Source of the DNA: Epichloe hybrida
Lineage: Eukaryota; Ascomycota; Sordariomycetes; Hypocreales; Clavicipitaceae
NCBI GenBank assembly: GCA_019022495.1
Contig: JAFEKR010000027.1
Span: 124,001 to 188,000 of the forward strand
Length of the DNA: 64,000 nt
Direction of reading: 5' to 3'
Below the pieces are notes generated by a model. That model searched no databases and was not told the origin of the DNA. It saw nothing but the letters and a program-made list of their open reading frames with translations. Each line of letters opens with the position of its first letter. The first letter of the stretch is position 1. A program made the translations under genes and the position numbers. Shown piece after piece: positions 48,963 to 59,078 of the stretch.

Positions 48963-49511
48963 GTTTGCTGGACGATGGATGGATGTGCTTTGTGACTTGC
49001 TAGACTAGTAGAAATGCAAAATGACGGTTTGTCCCCGGAAGATGGTTCACAAAAGGATCTAAACTCTTTCTGGTATCAGGCCTTTGTTGTTCAGACCAAC
49101 CCAGTCACTCAACAACGGCTCTTCTCTCCCCCCCAACAGGCACCCGTGACGGATAGAAACCCGCAGACGGCGCCCCAGATTGCTTGGTGAAGACTGCCAT
49201 TTGATCACGATTGGCTGTGGACACGTGCGGGCGGTGGCGTGTGCCAGCGTGTGCCAGCGTGTGCGAAGGACATCGACACCGATCCCTTGTTCTTGTTGGC
49301 GATTGTGCTCTGGGGTGGGGCACGAGTAGTCAGTCCGCCCGTAATAACAAATTGTAATCCGTGTGTCTACGTACAGTAGAAGGAGTTCATCTAATATCGG
49401 TCTTTGTCCCGCCCCCCATTTCACTCTTTCCTTCTTGCAAGCTCCATCACTCCAGCAGACCCATTCTTGGGCGCGGACTTCGCTCCATCTCAACATATCG
49501 AATGTGTTATC
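48963..49511. promoter_or_regulatory. bidirectional promoter of the sugar-acid cluster
   Basis: 549 bp between the divergent starts of the fusion enzyme (minus) and the Zn2Cys6 regulator (plus). It includes one inverted CGG-N8-CCG pair (49150-49163), the type of half-site arrangement Zn2Cys6 dimers can bind, and a repeated GTGTGCCAGC at 49237-49264. Both are weak candidates. Confidence 0.45.
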
Positions 49512-51750
49512 ATGAAGCGAGCGAGGTTTGGTTCTTCGCAGGTCAGCCCTCCTAGCGAATCTGGCGACCATCAACCCAAGATCTCGAGGAAGATTCGTGC
49601 CTGTAGGTCATTCAATCCGTCTCCCAAGCTGCTGTCCTACCCCAACTCTCCCCTCCTCCTCCTCCTCCCCGGTATTTGGCGTGTCTCACCCCCGGCTCTC
49701 CTTCTGGGATCCTCAACAAGTCCACGTGTTGCATGCAATGCTCGCGTCTGCTCGCGTCTGCTCGTGTCTGCCCGTGTCTGCTTGCACGGCTTGGCGCTGA
49801 CTTTGTGTAACCTTCAGGCCAGGCATGCCAGAACCGCAAGATCAAGTGTGATCTGGAGGCCGGCCAGGAACAATGCGCGCGTTGCTCCAGGCTTGGCCTC
49901 AAGTGCACCGTCAACAAGAGTCTGCAGACGCTTTTAGACGGCGAGAATGAGTGGAAGAAGAGCATTGAGGCGCAAATGCAAAACCTTCAGGCCGCATTGT
50001 CCGAGGTCCAGCAGACTTTAAACATGGCACGTCCATTGCCCACGCGGCCACCCAGCGTAGAGGGCCATGACTTGGCAAGAAGCGAGGGTTCAGCCACGTC
50101 AGCGCAGGGCATGCCGCAAATCCATCGTCATGGCATGGGGCCAATTCGTCCGACGGGCATGACCAGAGAAAATTCCGTCGAAGCCGAAGCACAAGAAGGC
50201 GATGATCAGGTCATGGTCAATGCGCCAATGGCCAGTCTGTTCGAGGTCACCAAGCTGCGCAACGTTCGCAGTGATCCTTGGGCAAGAATGCATCGGCCCC
50301 CCAGCCGAACTCAGGAGGCCGACTTCATCACACAAGGCAAGTTTGCCCTTCAGGAGGCGGAAATGCTGTTTGCAAGATTTCGGGAAACTCTAAATGCCTA
50401 CCTTTGGGGTGGCATTGCGCTTGTCCATGACACACTGGATGAGGTGAGAGCATCGTCATCACTTCTCACTGCGGCTATTCTTGCCGTGACTGCTCTGCAC
50501 GCACAGGATGATGGCCGCGCATTTGATGTTTGCTACCCGATTTTCCTGGAACTTGTCAGCCAAGCCATGTTGGACCGGTATCACGCACTCGACGATGTTC
50601 GTGGCTTGTGTATCGGAGCCTTCTACCTCTCAGATCTCAGCTGGAAGCTCTCGGGCCTGGCGGTAAGAATCGCCACAGAGCTCAACCTGCACCAATTCTG
50701 CGCCATGGCTTCGAGACATCGGCCAGAGTATGTTGAAGAAGCTAGATTGTGGTATTTCTTGTATGTGTGTGATCATCACTTCAGCATCGCATATGGACGG
50801 CCACCCGTCATCAGTGAAAACTCGACCTTGTCTTGCCATGAAGATTTCCTGCGGTTGCCGGGAGTGACAATGTCAGATCACCGTCTACACAGTCAAGTTG
50901 GAGTATTCATTATCCTGAGTCGGATTTACCATGCCTTTGGGCCTGACCGATCGAGGATGATTGCCAATGATGAATTTGAAATCCTGCGCCGATTCGACAT
51001 TGACTTGGCGCGATGGCGCGACCAGTGGAAACCACGCCTCGGTGGGTAGCTACAGCTAGTACAAAGTCAAAATACAAAACGGTGGTGCAATTGCTAACTT
51101 CTAGTCCAGCGCCCAATCCCCACGTCGCCGACTACCCCGCGAAAGGAGTCATTCTTCACTACCACTTTGCCAGAGTGCAGCTGTTCTCCGTCTGCTTACG
51201 GGGGCTGCGTCCTACGGAGCAGTATAGAATGTCGAGCGAGCGCCGAGAATTCGTGAACCTTGCCGTTGGCAGCGCCTTTGCAGCCCTGGAGCTCATTCTC
51301 AATGACCCTGACATGCGATCCGCCGTCATCGGAGTGCCGCTGTACTTGCTCACTACGATTGCGTATGCTTGCTTGTTCCTCATGAAGGCCCAAACTCAGT
51401 GGAAATCAGCACAGCTCGATATTCGATACGAGAGTGTGGCCTCCATCATCGAAGGCATCGTGGTTCTGTTGGAAGAAACCAGCCCGTGCGTTCGACACGT
51501 TGCTCACCACTTGGGTCGGGGGCTTAATGGGATGCTTGCGAAATTTCGAAAACACAACGCCATGGAAAGACAGCAAATCCAACAAAACGGACAGTCCGTG
51601 CCTCTCCCCTATGCGGACGGCGGCGCATGGCCCGATTGGAACAGCTGGATGTTTGGGACGACGAACATGCCCAATCAATTTGCCCTGGATCAAGAACAGC
51701 AGTACGGACTTAGTTTTCTGGATGCTCTCAGTTCGCAGATGCCGGGTTAA
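49512..51750 (+). CDS. Zn(II)2Cys6 transcription factor of sugar-acid cluster
   Basis: Three exons: 49512-49602, 49818-51041 and 51110-51750, giving 651 aa. Intron 1 (215 bp) interrupts the first cysteine pair. The donor GTAGGT at 49603 with the acceptor at 49817 is the only pair I found that restores the exact C-x2-C-x6-C spacing (ACQACQNRKIKCD). The second half of the cluster is CARCSRLGLKC. A short coiled coil follows (EAQMQNLQAALSEVQQTL), then the fungal-specific middle homology region (about 210-480), with SLLTAAILAVTALHA and YFLYVCDHHFSIAYGRPP. Intron 2 (68 bp) ends at 51109. It lies head-to-head with the fusion dehydrogenase-kinase and upstream of the MFS gene, which suggests it controls both. 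Confidence 0.9.
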
Positions 51751-52445
51751 GCTGTCTGCAAGTCACACGAGGCGCGCGTGTGTGGCTGGGTGCAGTACGG
51801 TACGGGGACAATGTAATTATGACAAGGCCCAATATATGAATATGACATGATGTAAAACCCGGCCATGACGCCCGCTGAGAAAGAAGCACAGCTAGACTCG
51901 TGACATGAGCCAGATATTTCGTTGGCCCAATTATGACAGCCGGGCGCCACCCTAATCAGGAACGTCTTCTCGATTTTGTCTGCGAATCACTCGCAGCTTC
52001 TCATTGACGCGGTCGAGCCCATATTCCCCCACGCAATCCAAGGCAAAAATTGGCGTAGAAGATTAGGACAGCCACGGCACATTACATTGTCTCTGCGGTT
52101 GATTTTTAGGAAACGACCTGGTCCTCGGCCGGGAGGCAGACCCCGCCGCGGATTGTTCAAGGTGGGACGCAAGCACGGCATAATCCGTTGTACGGACTGA
52201 ACAAAGCGAAGAATTGCCGCCCCTTTTCGCCAGAACAAGAGGCAGCCAGCCATTACTTAAGCCATCCATAAATATGAAGGGGAAGTGGAGTCTCTCGGTT
52301 CCTTCCTTTCCCCATGCACATGCCATGCAACTGGCGAGAGCGGGAAGGGTGGACAAGCTCATAACTTGTCGACTGCATCATCAACAACAACAACCCCCCC
52401 CCCCCCCCCCGCCTCTTTTGCAACAAACAGCTCGTTCCATCCAGG
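51751..52445. promoter_or_regulatory. upstream region of MFS gene
   Basis: 695 bp containing the 3' end of the regulator and the MFS promoter. A run of 17 C residues (52394-52410) lies 35 bp before the MFS start codon, probably in the 5' leader. Confidence 0.5.
52394..52410. repeat. poly(C) run
   Basis: Seventeen consecutive C residues, following CAACAACAA, just upstream of the MFS start codon. Confidence 0.95.
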
Positions 52446-54237
52446 ATGGTGAGGATGGTGACCGCCGACAGGGCCCGAACCGTCCAATTGCACGAGGAGA
52501 CAAACTCGTCGGGCGTCAGCAACGATGAGCAGGCGGAGGCTCTTCGAAACTATGTGCCCAACTCGGCAGAGGAGAAGAAGCTCGTGCGCAAGATTGACAT
52601 GTTCCTCATGCCGATACTATGGATCATGTACATTCTCAACTACGTCGATCGCACCAATATTGTACGCCATCATCCCATCATCCCTCATTCTTGCCTCTTT
52701 CTAGTGACTGCCCATTGTCCTCAACTTTGCTGACCGCCAAAACACAGGGCAATGCAAAGATTGCCGGCATGGCGACAGAGCTAAGCCTCGACGATGACCG
52801 CTACGCATGGGTCCTATCCGTCTTCTTCTTCGGCTACCTCGTCTGCGAAGTGCCATCCAACATGATTCTCAGCCGGAGCAAGCCCTCCATCTTTCTGCCC
52901 GCCATAATGCTCATCTGGGGCGCTCTCAGCGCCTTGATGTCCACCTCGAAATCCTACGGTGCCCTGCTGGGCTTCAGGTTCGTGCTGGGCTGTGTCGAGG
53001 CGGGCTTCTTCCCCGGCGTCCTGTACTACCTCAGTTGTTGGTACAAAAAGGCCGAGCTCGGTAGGCAGGCAAACCCGCCTTTCCGAATCAACGTCCAACG
53101 TCTCTCTTGTGACGAGGCACCGCCGCCGCAACGGGCTTCCCCAATTTGTGTCGAGACCTCTTGCAATTCCAAGTTCGCAGGCGCTGACGAAAAACTTCTC
53201 CCATTCAGGCAAGAGATTCGGCATCTTCTACACAGCTGCCGTGCTGTCTGGCGCCTTCGGCGGCATCCTGGCAGGTGGCATCACAAAGCACTTGCGCAAT
53301 GCGCACGGCATCTCTGGCTGGCGATGGCTCTTCATTGTCGAGGGCACCGCGACCGTCGGAGTGGCCATCGTGGCTAGTTTCGTCCTGCTCGACTATCCCA
53401 GCACATCAACGCGTCTCACGCCAGAGGAGCAGAAGCTGGCCTCGATTCGAATCATTGCCGACGGAATCGCAAACGGGGGAGATTCGACCCGTAGTCGTCT
53501 TACCCACCGGCAGGCCTTTGTCGCTGCTGTCGCTGACCCGAGGACGTACATGTTTCTTGTTCTGTTCATGCTAGACGTCGGAGCCGGAAGTAAACCCCCC
53601 TCTCCTTTCCTTTTCCACCATGACGGGGAAGTTGATCATCTAAGCTGATGCTTTTTTTTTTTTCGCGAAACCGCCAGCCTTCAGCTACTTCATCCCCACC
53701 ATCACCGTCATGCTGGGTTACACCACCGTAAAGGCTCAGTACATGACGGTCCCCATCTACGCAGTGGCAAGCCTGTGCCTCAACATCCTGGCGTGGTCGT
53801 CGGATCGAACGCAAGACCGCCGGTGGCATATCACGGGTGCGCTGGCCCTCGGCTTCCTCTCGAGCCTCGTCTGCGCCATCGTCCAAGCCCCCGTGGTGCG
53901 CTACGTGATGCTCTGCTTCCTAGCCACGGGCATCTGGTCGGCCCTGCCTCTCATCCTGTCCTGGGCCAGCAGCACCGTCAGTCTACCCCCGGAGAAGCGG
54001 GCCATTGTCCTCGCCCTCGTCAATGCATTCGGCAACTTCTCGAGCGTGTACGGGAGCCGGATCTGGCCCGACCAGGACACCCCGGCGTTCCACATCGGGT
54101 TCGGCGTCACGGCCGGCTTCCTTGGCGCCGCCATGGTTCTTGCCGCCTTGATCCCCATCATGTGCAAAGCCGTCCGAAGTCCGGGGGGGCGCGGGCCGAC
54201 AAGGAGCTGTGGCCTGCGCACACGACGAGACCAGTGA
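52446..54237 (+). CDS. MFS transporter, anion:cation symporter (Dal5/allantoate permease-like)
   Basis: Plasma-membrane permease for an organic anion. Four exons: 52446-52661, 52748-53060, 53209-53589 and 53678-54237. Introns of 86, 148 and 88 bp join in phase, giving 489 aa, a normal length. The N-terminus has the family signature KIDMFLMPILWIMYILNYVD before the first loop, then FFGYLVCEVPSN, LGFRFVLGCVEAGFFPGV with CWYKKAELG, and SGWRWLFIVEG at the end of helix 6. The last residues (after IPIMCKAVRS) look unlike the family, and a neighbouring frame encodes a more typical ADKELW tail, so a small frameshift near 54185 is possible. Substrate is unknown; its position beside a C4 sugar-acid enzyme and a regulator suggests uptake of an acid such as threonate. 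Confidence 0.9.
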
Positions 54238-54865
54238 CTGATGCGGCTTGTGATTTCTCCCTTTCCGAACGTACTTGTGTAAAAAGATGAAGTCATTCGA
54301 ATGAATGTCATTGGCAGCAGGCCTGGAATCGGAACACTACTTTACTGGGGAAGAAGAAGAAAAATTTTTGGCTAATGCAATACCAAGATCGAGATTTTTA
54401 TCCCTTGGATCAAAATCCCCCGGTTACCGTTTCTCACAGAATTTCACAAATGCCACAAATTCTGGGAACTTCCAACTTTTAAACGAAAGAGCCCCCTTGC
54501 CAACATGTACACACCGGCTGAATTCCTCCATTCTGGTAGTACAACCCCTTGACGTCTTTTATTTCACATTTGCCACATGTGCCCAGGGTCCGGTGTTATC
54601 TTCCAAATAAAAACGCAATATAGTTTGTATAATTATGGTAAAGTTACTATGATTCGTTGTGCTATTTCCATAAAATTTTCGGCGGGGGGGACTTGAGCGG
54701 CAGGAGAAGAAAATTACGTCCAAGAAACGGTACCAAGTGTTACTTTACGCACAAAGCCAAATAAAATGAGACTTGCCCGGCTAAATCGCCCACTTTTGTT
54801 TTCGATTCAATACACTCCATCATTTTTTTTTTTCCCCGTCCATTCGCGTCCAGTCAACGTCCTGC
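54238..54865. other. intergenic between convergent genes
   Basis: AT-richer than its surroundings. Two related segments (CACAAATGCCACA near 54447 and CACATTTGCCACA near 54567) recur. No gene seen. Confidence 0.55.
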
Positions 54866-56734
54866 TCACTCGAGGTGGGACTCTTCGCCAGGGGCACCTT
54901 CGTCCCAGCCGTGCTGCTCCTCATCGACGTCATCATCATCCACGGTGGCGTCCTGGTATTGCTGGTATTCAGAGATCAAATCATTCATGTTGGACTCAGC
55001 CTCGGTGAATTCCATTTCGTCCATGCCTTCGCCCGTGTACCAGTGCAAGTACGCTTTGCGTCGGAACATGGCGGCAAACTGGTCCCCTACACGCTTAAAG
55101 ATATCCTGGATGGCTGTGGAGTTTCCGATGAATGTGGACGACATCTTGAGGCCCTTGGGAGGTACAGTGCACATGGAGGTCTGCACATTGTTGGGGATCC
55201 ATTCGACGAAGTAGGCCGAGTTCTTGTCCTGGGTCTTACGCATCTGGTCCTCGACTTCCTTTCCGGAAATGTTGCCACGGAACATGGCCGAGCAGGTGAG
55301 GAAGCGACCGTTGCGGAAGTCGGACTGAGCCATCATGTTGCGCGGGTCGAGCATCTGCTGACTGAGATCGGCGACAGTGACGGATCGGAAGGAGTGGCTA
55401 CCGCGGCTGGTCAAGGGGGCAAAGCCAACCATGAAAAAGTGAAGACGTGGAAAAGGAACCTTCGTGTTTTGGAGAGCGGGTCAGCAACGGCATTCAATAA
55501 TAAGTTTGTAGCACGAGTGGGGGTGGGTTTGGATCATGCATGTTCTTACCAAATTGACACAAATCTTTCGTAGATCCGAGTTGAGCTGACCGGGGAAACG
55601 AAGGGAGGTGGACACTCCAGACATGACGGTCGAGATCAGATGATTAAGATCGCCAGTGGAGGGGTTTGCCAGCTTCAGGGTACGTTGGCAGATATCGTAC
55701 AAAGCCTGGTTGTCAATGCAAAAGGTTGCGTCCGAGTTCTCCACCAACTGATGAACAGACAAGGTGGTGTTGTAAGGCTCCACGACAGTGTCAGAGGTCT
55801 GAGCAGACGGGACGACACTGAATGTGGCCAGCATGCGGTCCGGGAATTCTTCATTGGTATTGCCGAATTAGCCCCCCATTCGTTGTGCATTCTCGTTGAA
55901 GCAGATGGCAAGTTGCTTCGGGTGCCTTCTTACCCTCTCGGATCTTGGACAACAGCAAAGTTCCCATGCCAGATCCGGTACCTCCACCGAGCGAGTGCGT
56001 GATCTGAAAGCCCTGCAATATCTCGCAGCTTTCGGCTTCGCGACGAACGACATCAATGACCTCCTCTACCAGCTCTGCACCTTCTGTATAGTGGCCCTTG
56101 GCCCAATTGTTGGCCGCGGAGGACTGGCCAAAGACAAAGTTATCGGGACGGAAGAGACGGCCCAATGGGCCAGCCCGCACGGCATCCATGGTTCCGGGTT
56201 CCAAATCGACGAGCACTGCGCGAGGGACATATTTATTGTTCGAGGCCTGTTAATTTGGACAAAGGACGGAGAGTTCGTTAGGAGGCCAGTAAATGGGTAC
56301 GGACGGAGGGCAGGTTCCTCACCTCGTTGAAGTAGACACTGATTCGGTCAAGCTGGAGTCGGTTGTCGCCATGGTACCTAGCGCAGTTCCATCACTGTAA
56401 GCGGAGGCCTGAACGGAGGCCTGAACGGAGGCCTGAACGGAGGCCTGAAGGGGCTGGGCGGCTGGAAGAGCGTCAATGGCAGAAGAAGAAGGACTTACTC
56501 GCCGTTGTTGTCAAGGCCATGCTCGCCGAGGATGTTTTGCCAGAATGCGGTGCCGACTTGGTTGCCCTACAGCACAAAGAGTCAGGGGCAGATGAGGAGT
56601 CGTTGCATCCGAGAGGGAACTTACACATTGGCCAACCTGAAGATGAACCTATGAAATGACAACGGTGTCAGAGGTCAGTCTCAGAGCAGTGCCTGCCTAC
56701 GCACCAACAGGGATGAACATACGATCTCGGGCAT
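54866..56734 (-). CDS. divergent beta-tubulin (second paralogue)
   Basis: Subunit of microtubules. Seven exons: 56734-56723, 56648-56625, 56566-56499, 56377-56323, 56246-55934, 55848-55550 and 55459-54866. All phases agree, giving 454 aa. The signatures are present: [11 protein letters not shown], the GTP loop [10 protein letters not shown], and [12 protein letters not shown]. Residue numbering matches standard beta-tubulin, so F167, F200 and L240 are kept, but residue 198 is Ala (codon GCA, 55729-55727) instead of Glu. The N-terminus is MPEI, not the nearly universal MREI. The tail is unusually long and acidic ([16 protein letters not shown]). Many other substitutions (SAQTSD for [15 protein letters not shown] for the usual Val-Ser-Met form) show that this is a derived paralogue, like the second beta-tubulin of other Sordariomycetes. 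A canonical copy is presumably elsewhere. Confidence 0.95.
56401..56449. repeat. 12-bp tandem repeat inside beta-tubulin intron 3
   Basis: Four copies of a 12-bp unit (GGAGGCCTGAAC). It fills about 40% of the 121-bp intron (56498-56378), leaving both splice sites intact. Confidence 0.93.
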
Positions 56735-57538
56735 CTTCACACTCGACCAGACGTGAGGTCAGATATTCCCGCTGGAGAGAGGTGAGAGACTTGAGGGGCG
56801 GATGACAAGCAAGCTGGATAGCTTGGAGAAGGGAATTCGAGGGCGGGAGCAGGATGGCCAATATTTGAAAGTCGGAAGTTGCGAGCGTTTTGGGGGGGAA
56901 GGGTGATTTATCAGGCAGCCTGGTGCCCGTGACAACGCGATACCTCGAAATAGGATGGGTTTTGTGCCAGTACGGAGTACCAGGCCCCAGGCACCCAACT
57001 TGCAAATCTTCTTGTGAAATGATGCGCCCAAAGGGGGTCAACATTGGTTGCTGACATAACAGGCGAGATCCACTGAAAGGCGCTGGGGTACCAATAGCAA
57101 GGAGGCTTCCGAATCTGGAAGAGTCTGCCTGCGTGAACGGAGTGTGAACAAGTTTGAGCAAGTGCATCATGAATTGCGCTGCGTTTTATTTTTTATTTAT
57201 TTTTATTTTTATTTATTTTATTTTTTTAACTTTTCAAACTGGTCTTGTTGAAGCAGGGCAGCTTGGGCGGTGCAGTCGCTGGCTTCTTCTTTTAGATAAA
57301 AGATGCATCAATCAGTTGGTAATTGAAAATTGTAACCTTGGTTCAATCGTAGCGTCATATATGCAACATCGCTGAAACATGGAGCCCCGCGCTTAAAAAC
57401 GTATGTACATGATGAAAAGATCTGCTCATGGTGATGAGATCCATTGCTTCCAGAGCATCGCTTCTCTCTTACACCCCAGAGCCCATGTGTCAATTTTCTG
57501 CGCAATCACAGAAGCTCTCCCAGGCGAACTGTATACAC
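56735..57538. other. beta-tubulin upstream region
   Basis: Holds the promoter of the beta-tubulin gene and the 3' end of the RNase gene. A TACGGAGTA nonamer lies at 56971 and a TTTTA-rich array at 57186-57228. No gene. Confidence 0.55.
57186..57228. repeat. TTTTA-rich microsatellite
   Basis: Impure array of TTTTA/TTTA units. Confidence 0.85.
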
Positions 57539-58026
57539 TTATGTAGTACCAGAGCAGGCGACAAAGTTGTTTCCGCTGGCAGCGTAATGGGTGATGACAC
57601 CGGCGATCTGGCACTCGTCGGTGATGATGACACGGTCAGGGCCGGGAGAGCCTGATCAAGTAATATTGTGAGCAAAGACGCCCCGTTCATGGTTCCAGGT
57701 GCTTCATCATGTGAAGCATACGGATGGGAAAGCTTACCGCCGTCGTAGACCTTGCCGGACTTGAGGATGGGGAACTCATTATAGGGACCCGGAATGCCAT
57801 TGAAGCCGAAGCCCTCGTAGTTTTTGTACCGGTGAGGGTAAGAAGAAGAACCAGCTTCACCACCGTCCTTGACGTAGCCGCAGGCAGCATCAGCAGCGGT
57901 TCGGACAGCAAAGTCGCCGTAAGTGACGCTTCCGCAAGTGGTGCCCGAGGCCCGGTCTTGGAGATCAGTGGGGGCGGCGGTGACCAGGGCCACGAGCGAG
58001 AGCAGGCTGACGACGGAGAACTGCAT
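57539..58026 (-). CDS. secreted guanyl-specific ribonuclease (RNase T1/F1 family)
   Basis: Extracellular endoribonuclease that cleaves RNA after guanosine through a 2',3'-cyclic phosphate. Exon 1 (58026-57738) and exon 2 (57651-57539) are joined by an 86-bp intron (GTAAGC..CAG), giving 133 aa. The signal peptide is [20 protein letters not shown]. All the catalytic residues known from RNase T1 are present: Tyr and His in [12 protein letters not shown], Glu in YNEFPI, Arg in GPDRVI and the last His in [16 protein letters not shown]. Cysteines are in place for the two disulfides. It should be active. It lacks the long loops of the ribotoxin branch, so it is a plain T1-type RNase. Likely roles are nutrient scavenging or action on competitors or host. 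Confidence 0.95.
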
Positions 58027-59078
58027 GTTGGCGGGTGGAAGAGTGTCGGTCGAGGCGTGACAAGAACGGACCGCAAGAAAGGAAAGAAAGGATCAGGAGT
58101 AGAAAAGATGTGCGCAAGTGTAGCGACAAACCAAACAATGAAGCAGTGGGAAGCAAGGCTGGGAAGCAAGGCCATCTTAAATCCCCATCTACACCCGGGG
58201 CTCGAGAAGTAGAGAAGTACCAAGGATACAGCCACGAGCAAACACCTTGCCGATCGGCGAGCAGCCGTGTTCCACTAGGAAAGTAAGATGATGCCAAGCA
58301 GGGCAAGCACAGTCAGCTCAGCTCGGCTGTGTGGACGGGACGGAATGGGAAGGGTTGGGATGGCGCGCCTCGTGCCAGCCAAACGGCATCATCAGCTGTG
58401 CCAGATGGCCCTCAGTGCCCTCACCATCTTGGAAGGTCGCTCGAGGTCGTCGTCATGTCCACTTCGTACCACTTCGTAACACTCCGAGTAGGGTCCAAGA
58501 TGACCCGACAACTCCAAGCAAGAGAGCGGCATGCTGTCGAGTCGGCCCGCTGATCTGTGGCCTTGCAAGACACAGCACAACAGGAGAGAGTCAGAGTGGG
58601 CGAAGACGCTTCGCCCTCTTGGTGTTGCGATTGTAACCCATTGTAACCCATTGTGAGCAATCAGCTGGCCGACCATGACGGATTAGGAAGGTGGTGCGGA
58701 TCTTTGGCTTTTTAGCCGCACCTTCCTGTCCACAAGGTAAACTCTAACAGCCATCATGATATGTGCATGTAAATACCAGATAATGCCGCCTGCAAAGCGA
58801 TGGAACCCTGGAACATGGATTGTTCAAGATCTTCGAGTGGGGCTCCGGCCATGCATGCATCAAAGACAACACATGACGTTCTTTTGCTTCACATCTCGAT
58901 ATGGAAGAGGGCAGCAACTATCGGGATCATCACATTCAACGACAGTTCATTGGATACGCCCTTCTACAGAGATGCATAATTCCAGAGTCAATTCAAGCAT
59001 CGCACGATCAAACATTCAAAGGCACCGTTAAGCCTAACACTTTTACATGGCAAAAGTCTCCTCCTGGATCTGGCTAGT
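58027..59078. other. intergenic, no supported gene
   Basis: RNase promoter and 3' flank of the BAS2-like gene. Contains a three-copy ATTGTAACCC-type repeat near 58630. No gene seen. Confidence 0.55.

Noticed and set aside
57539..58026. RNase as a ribotoxin of the sarcin type
   Set aside because: At 133 aa it has the short loops of RNase T1/F1 and lacks the extra length and basic loops of ribotoxins.
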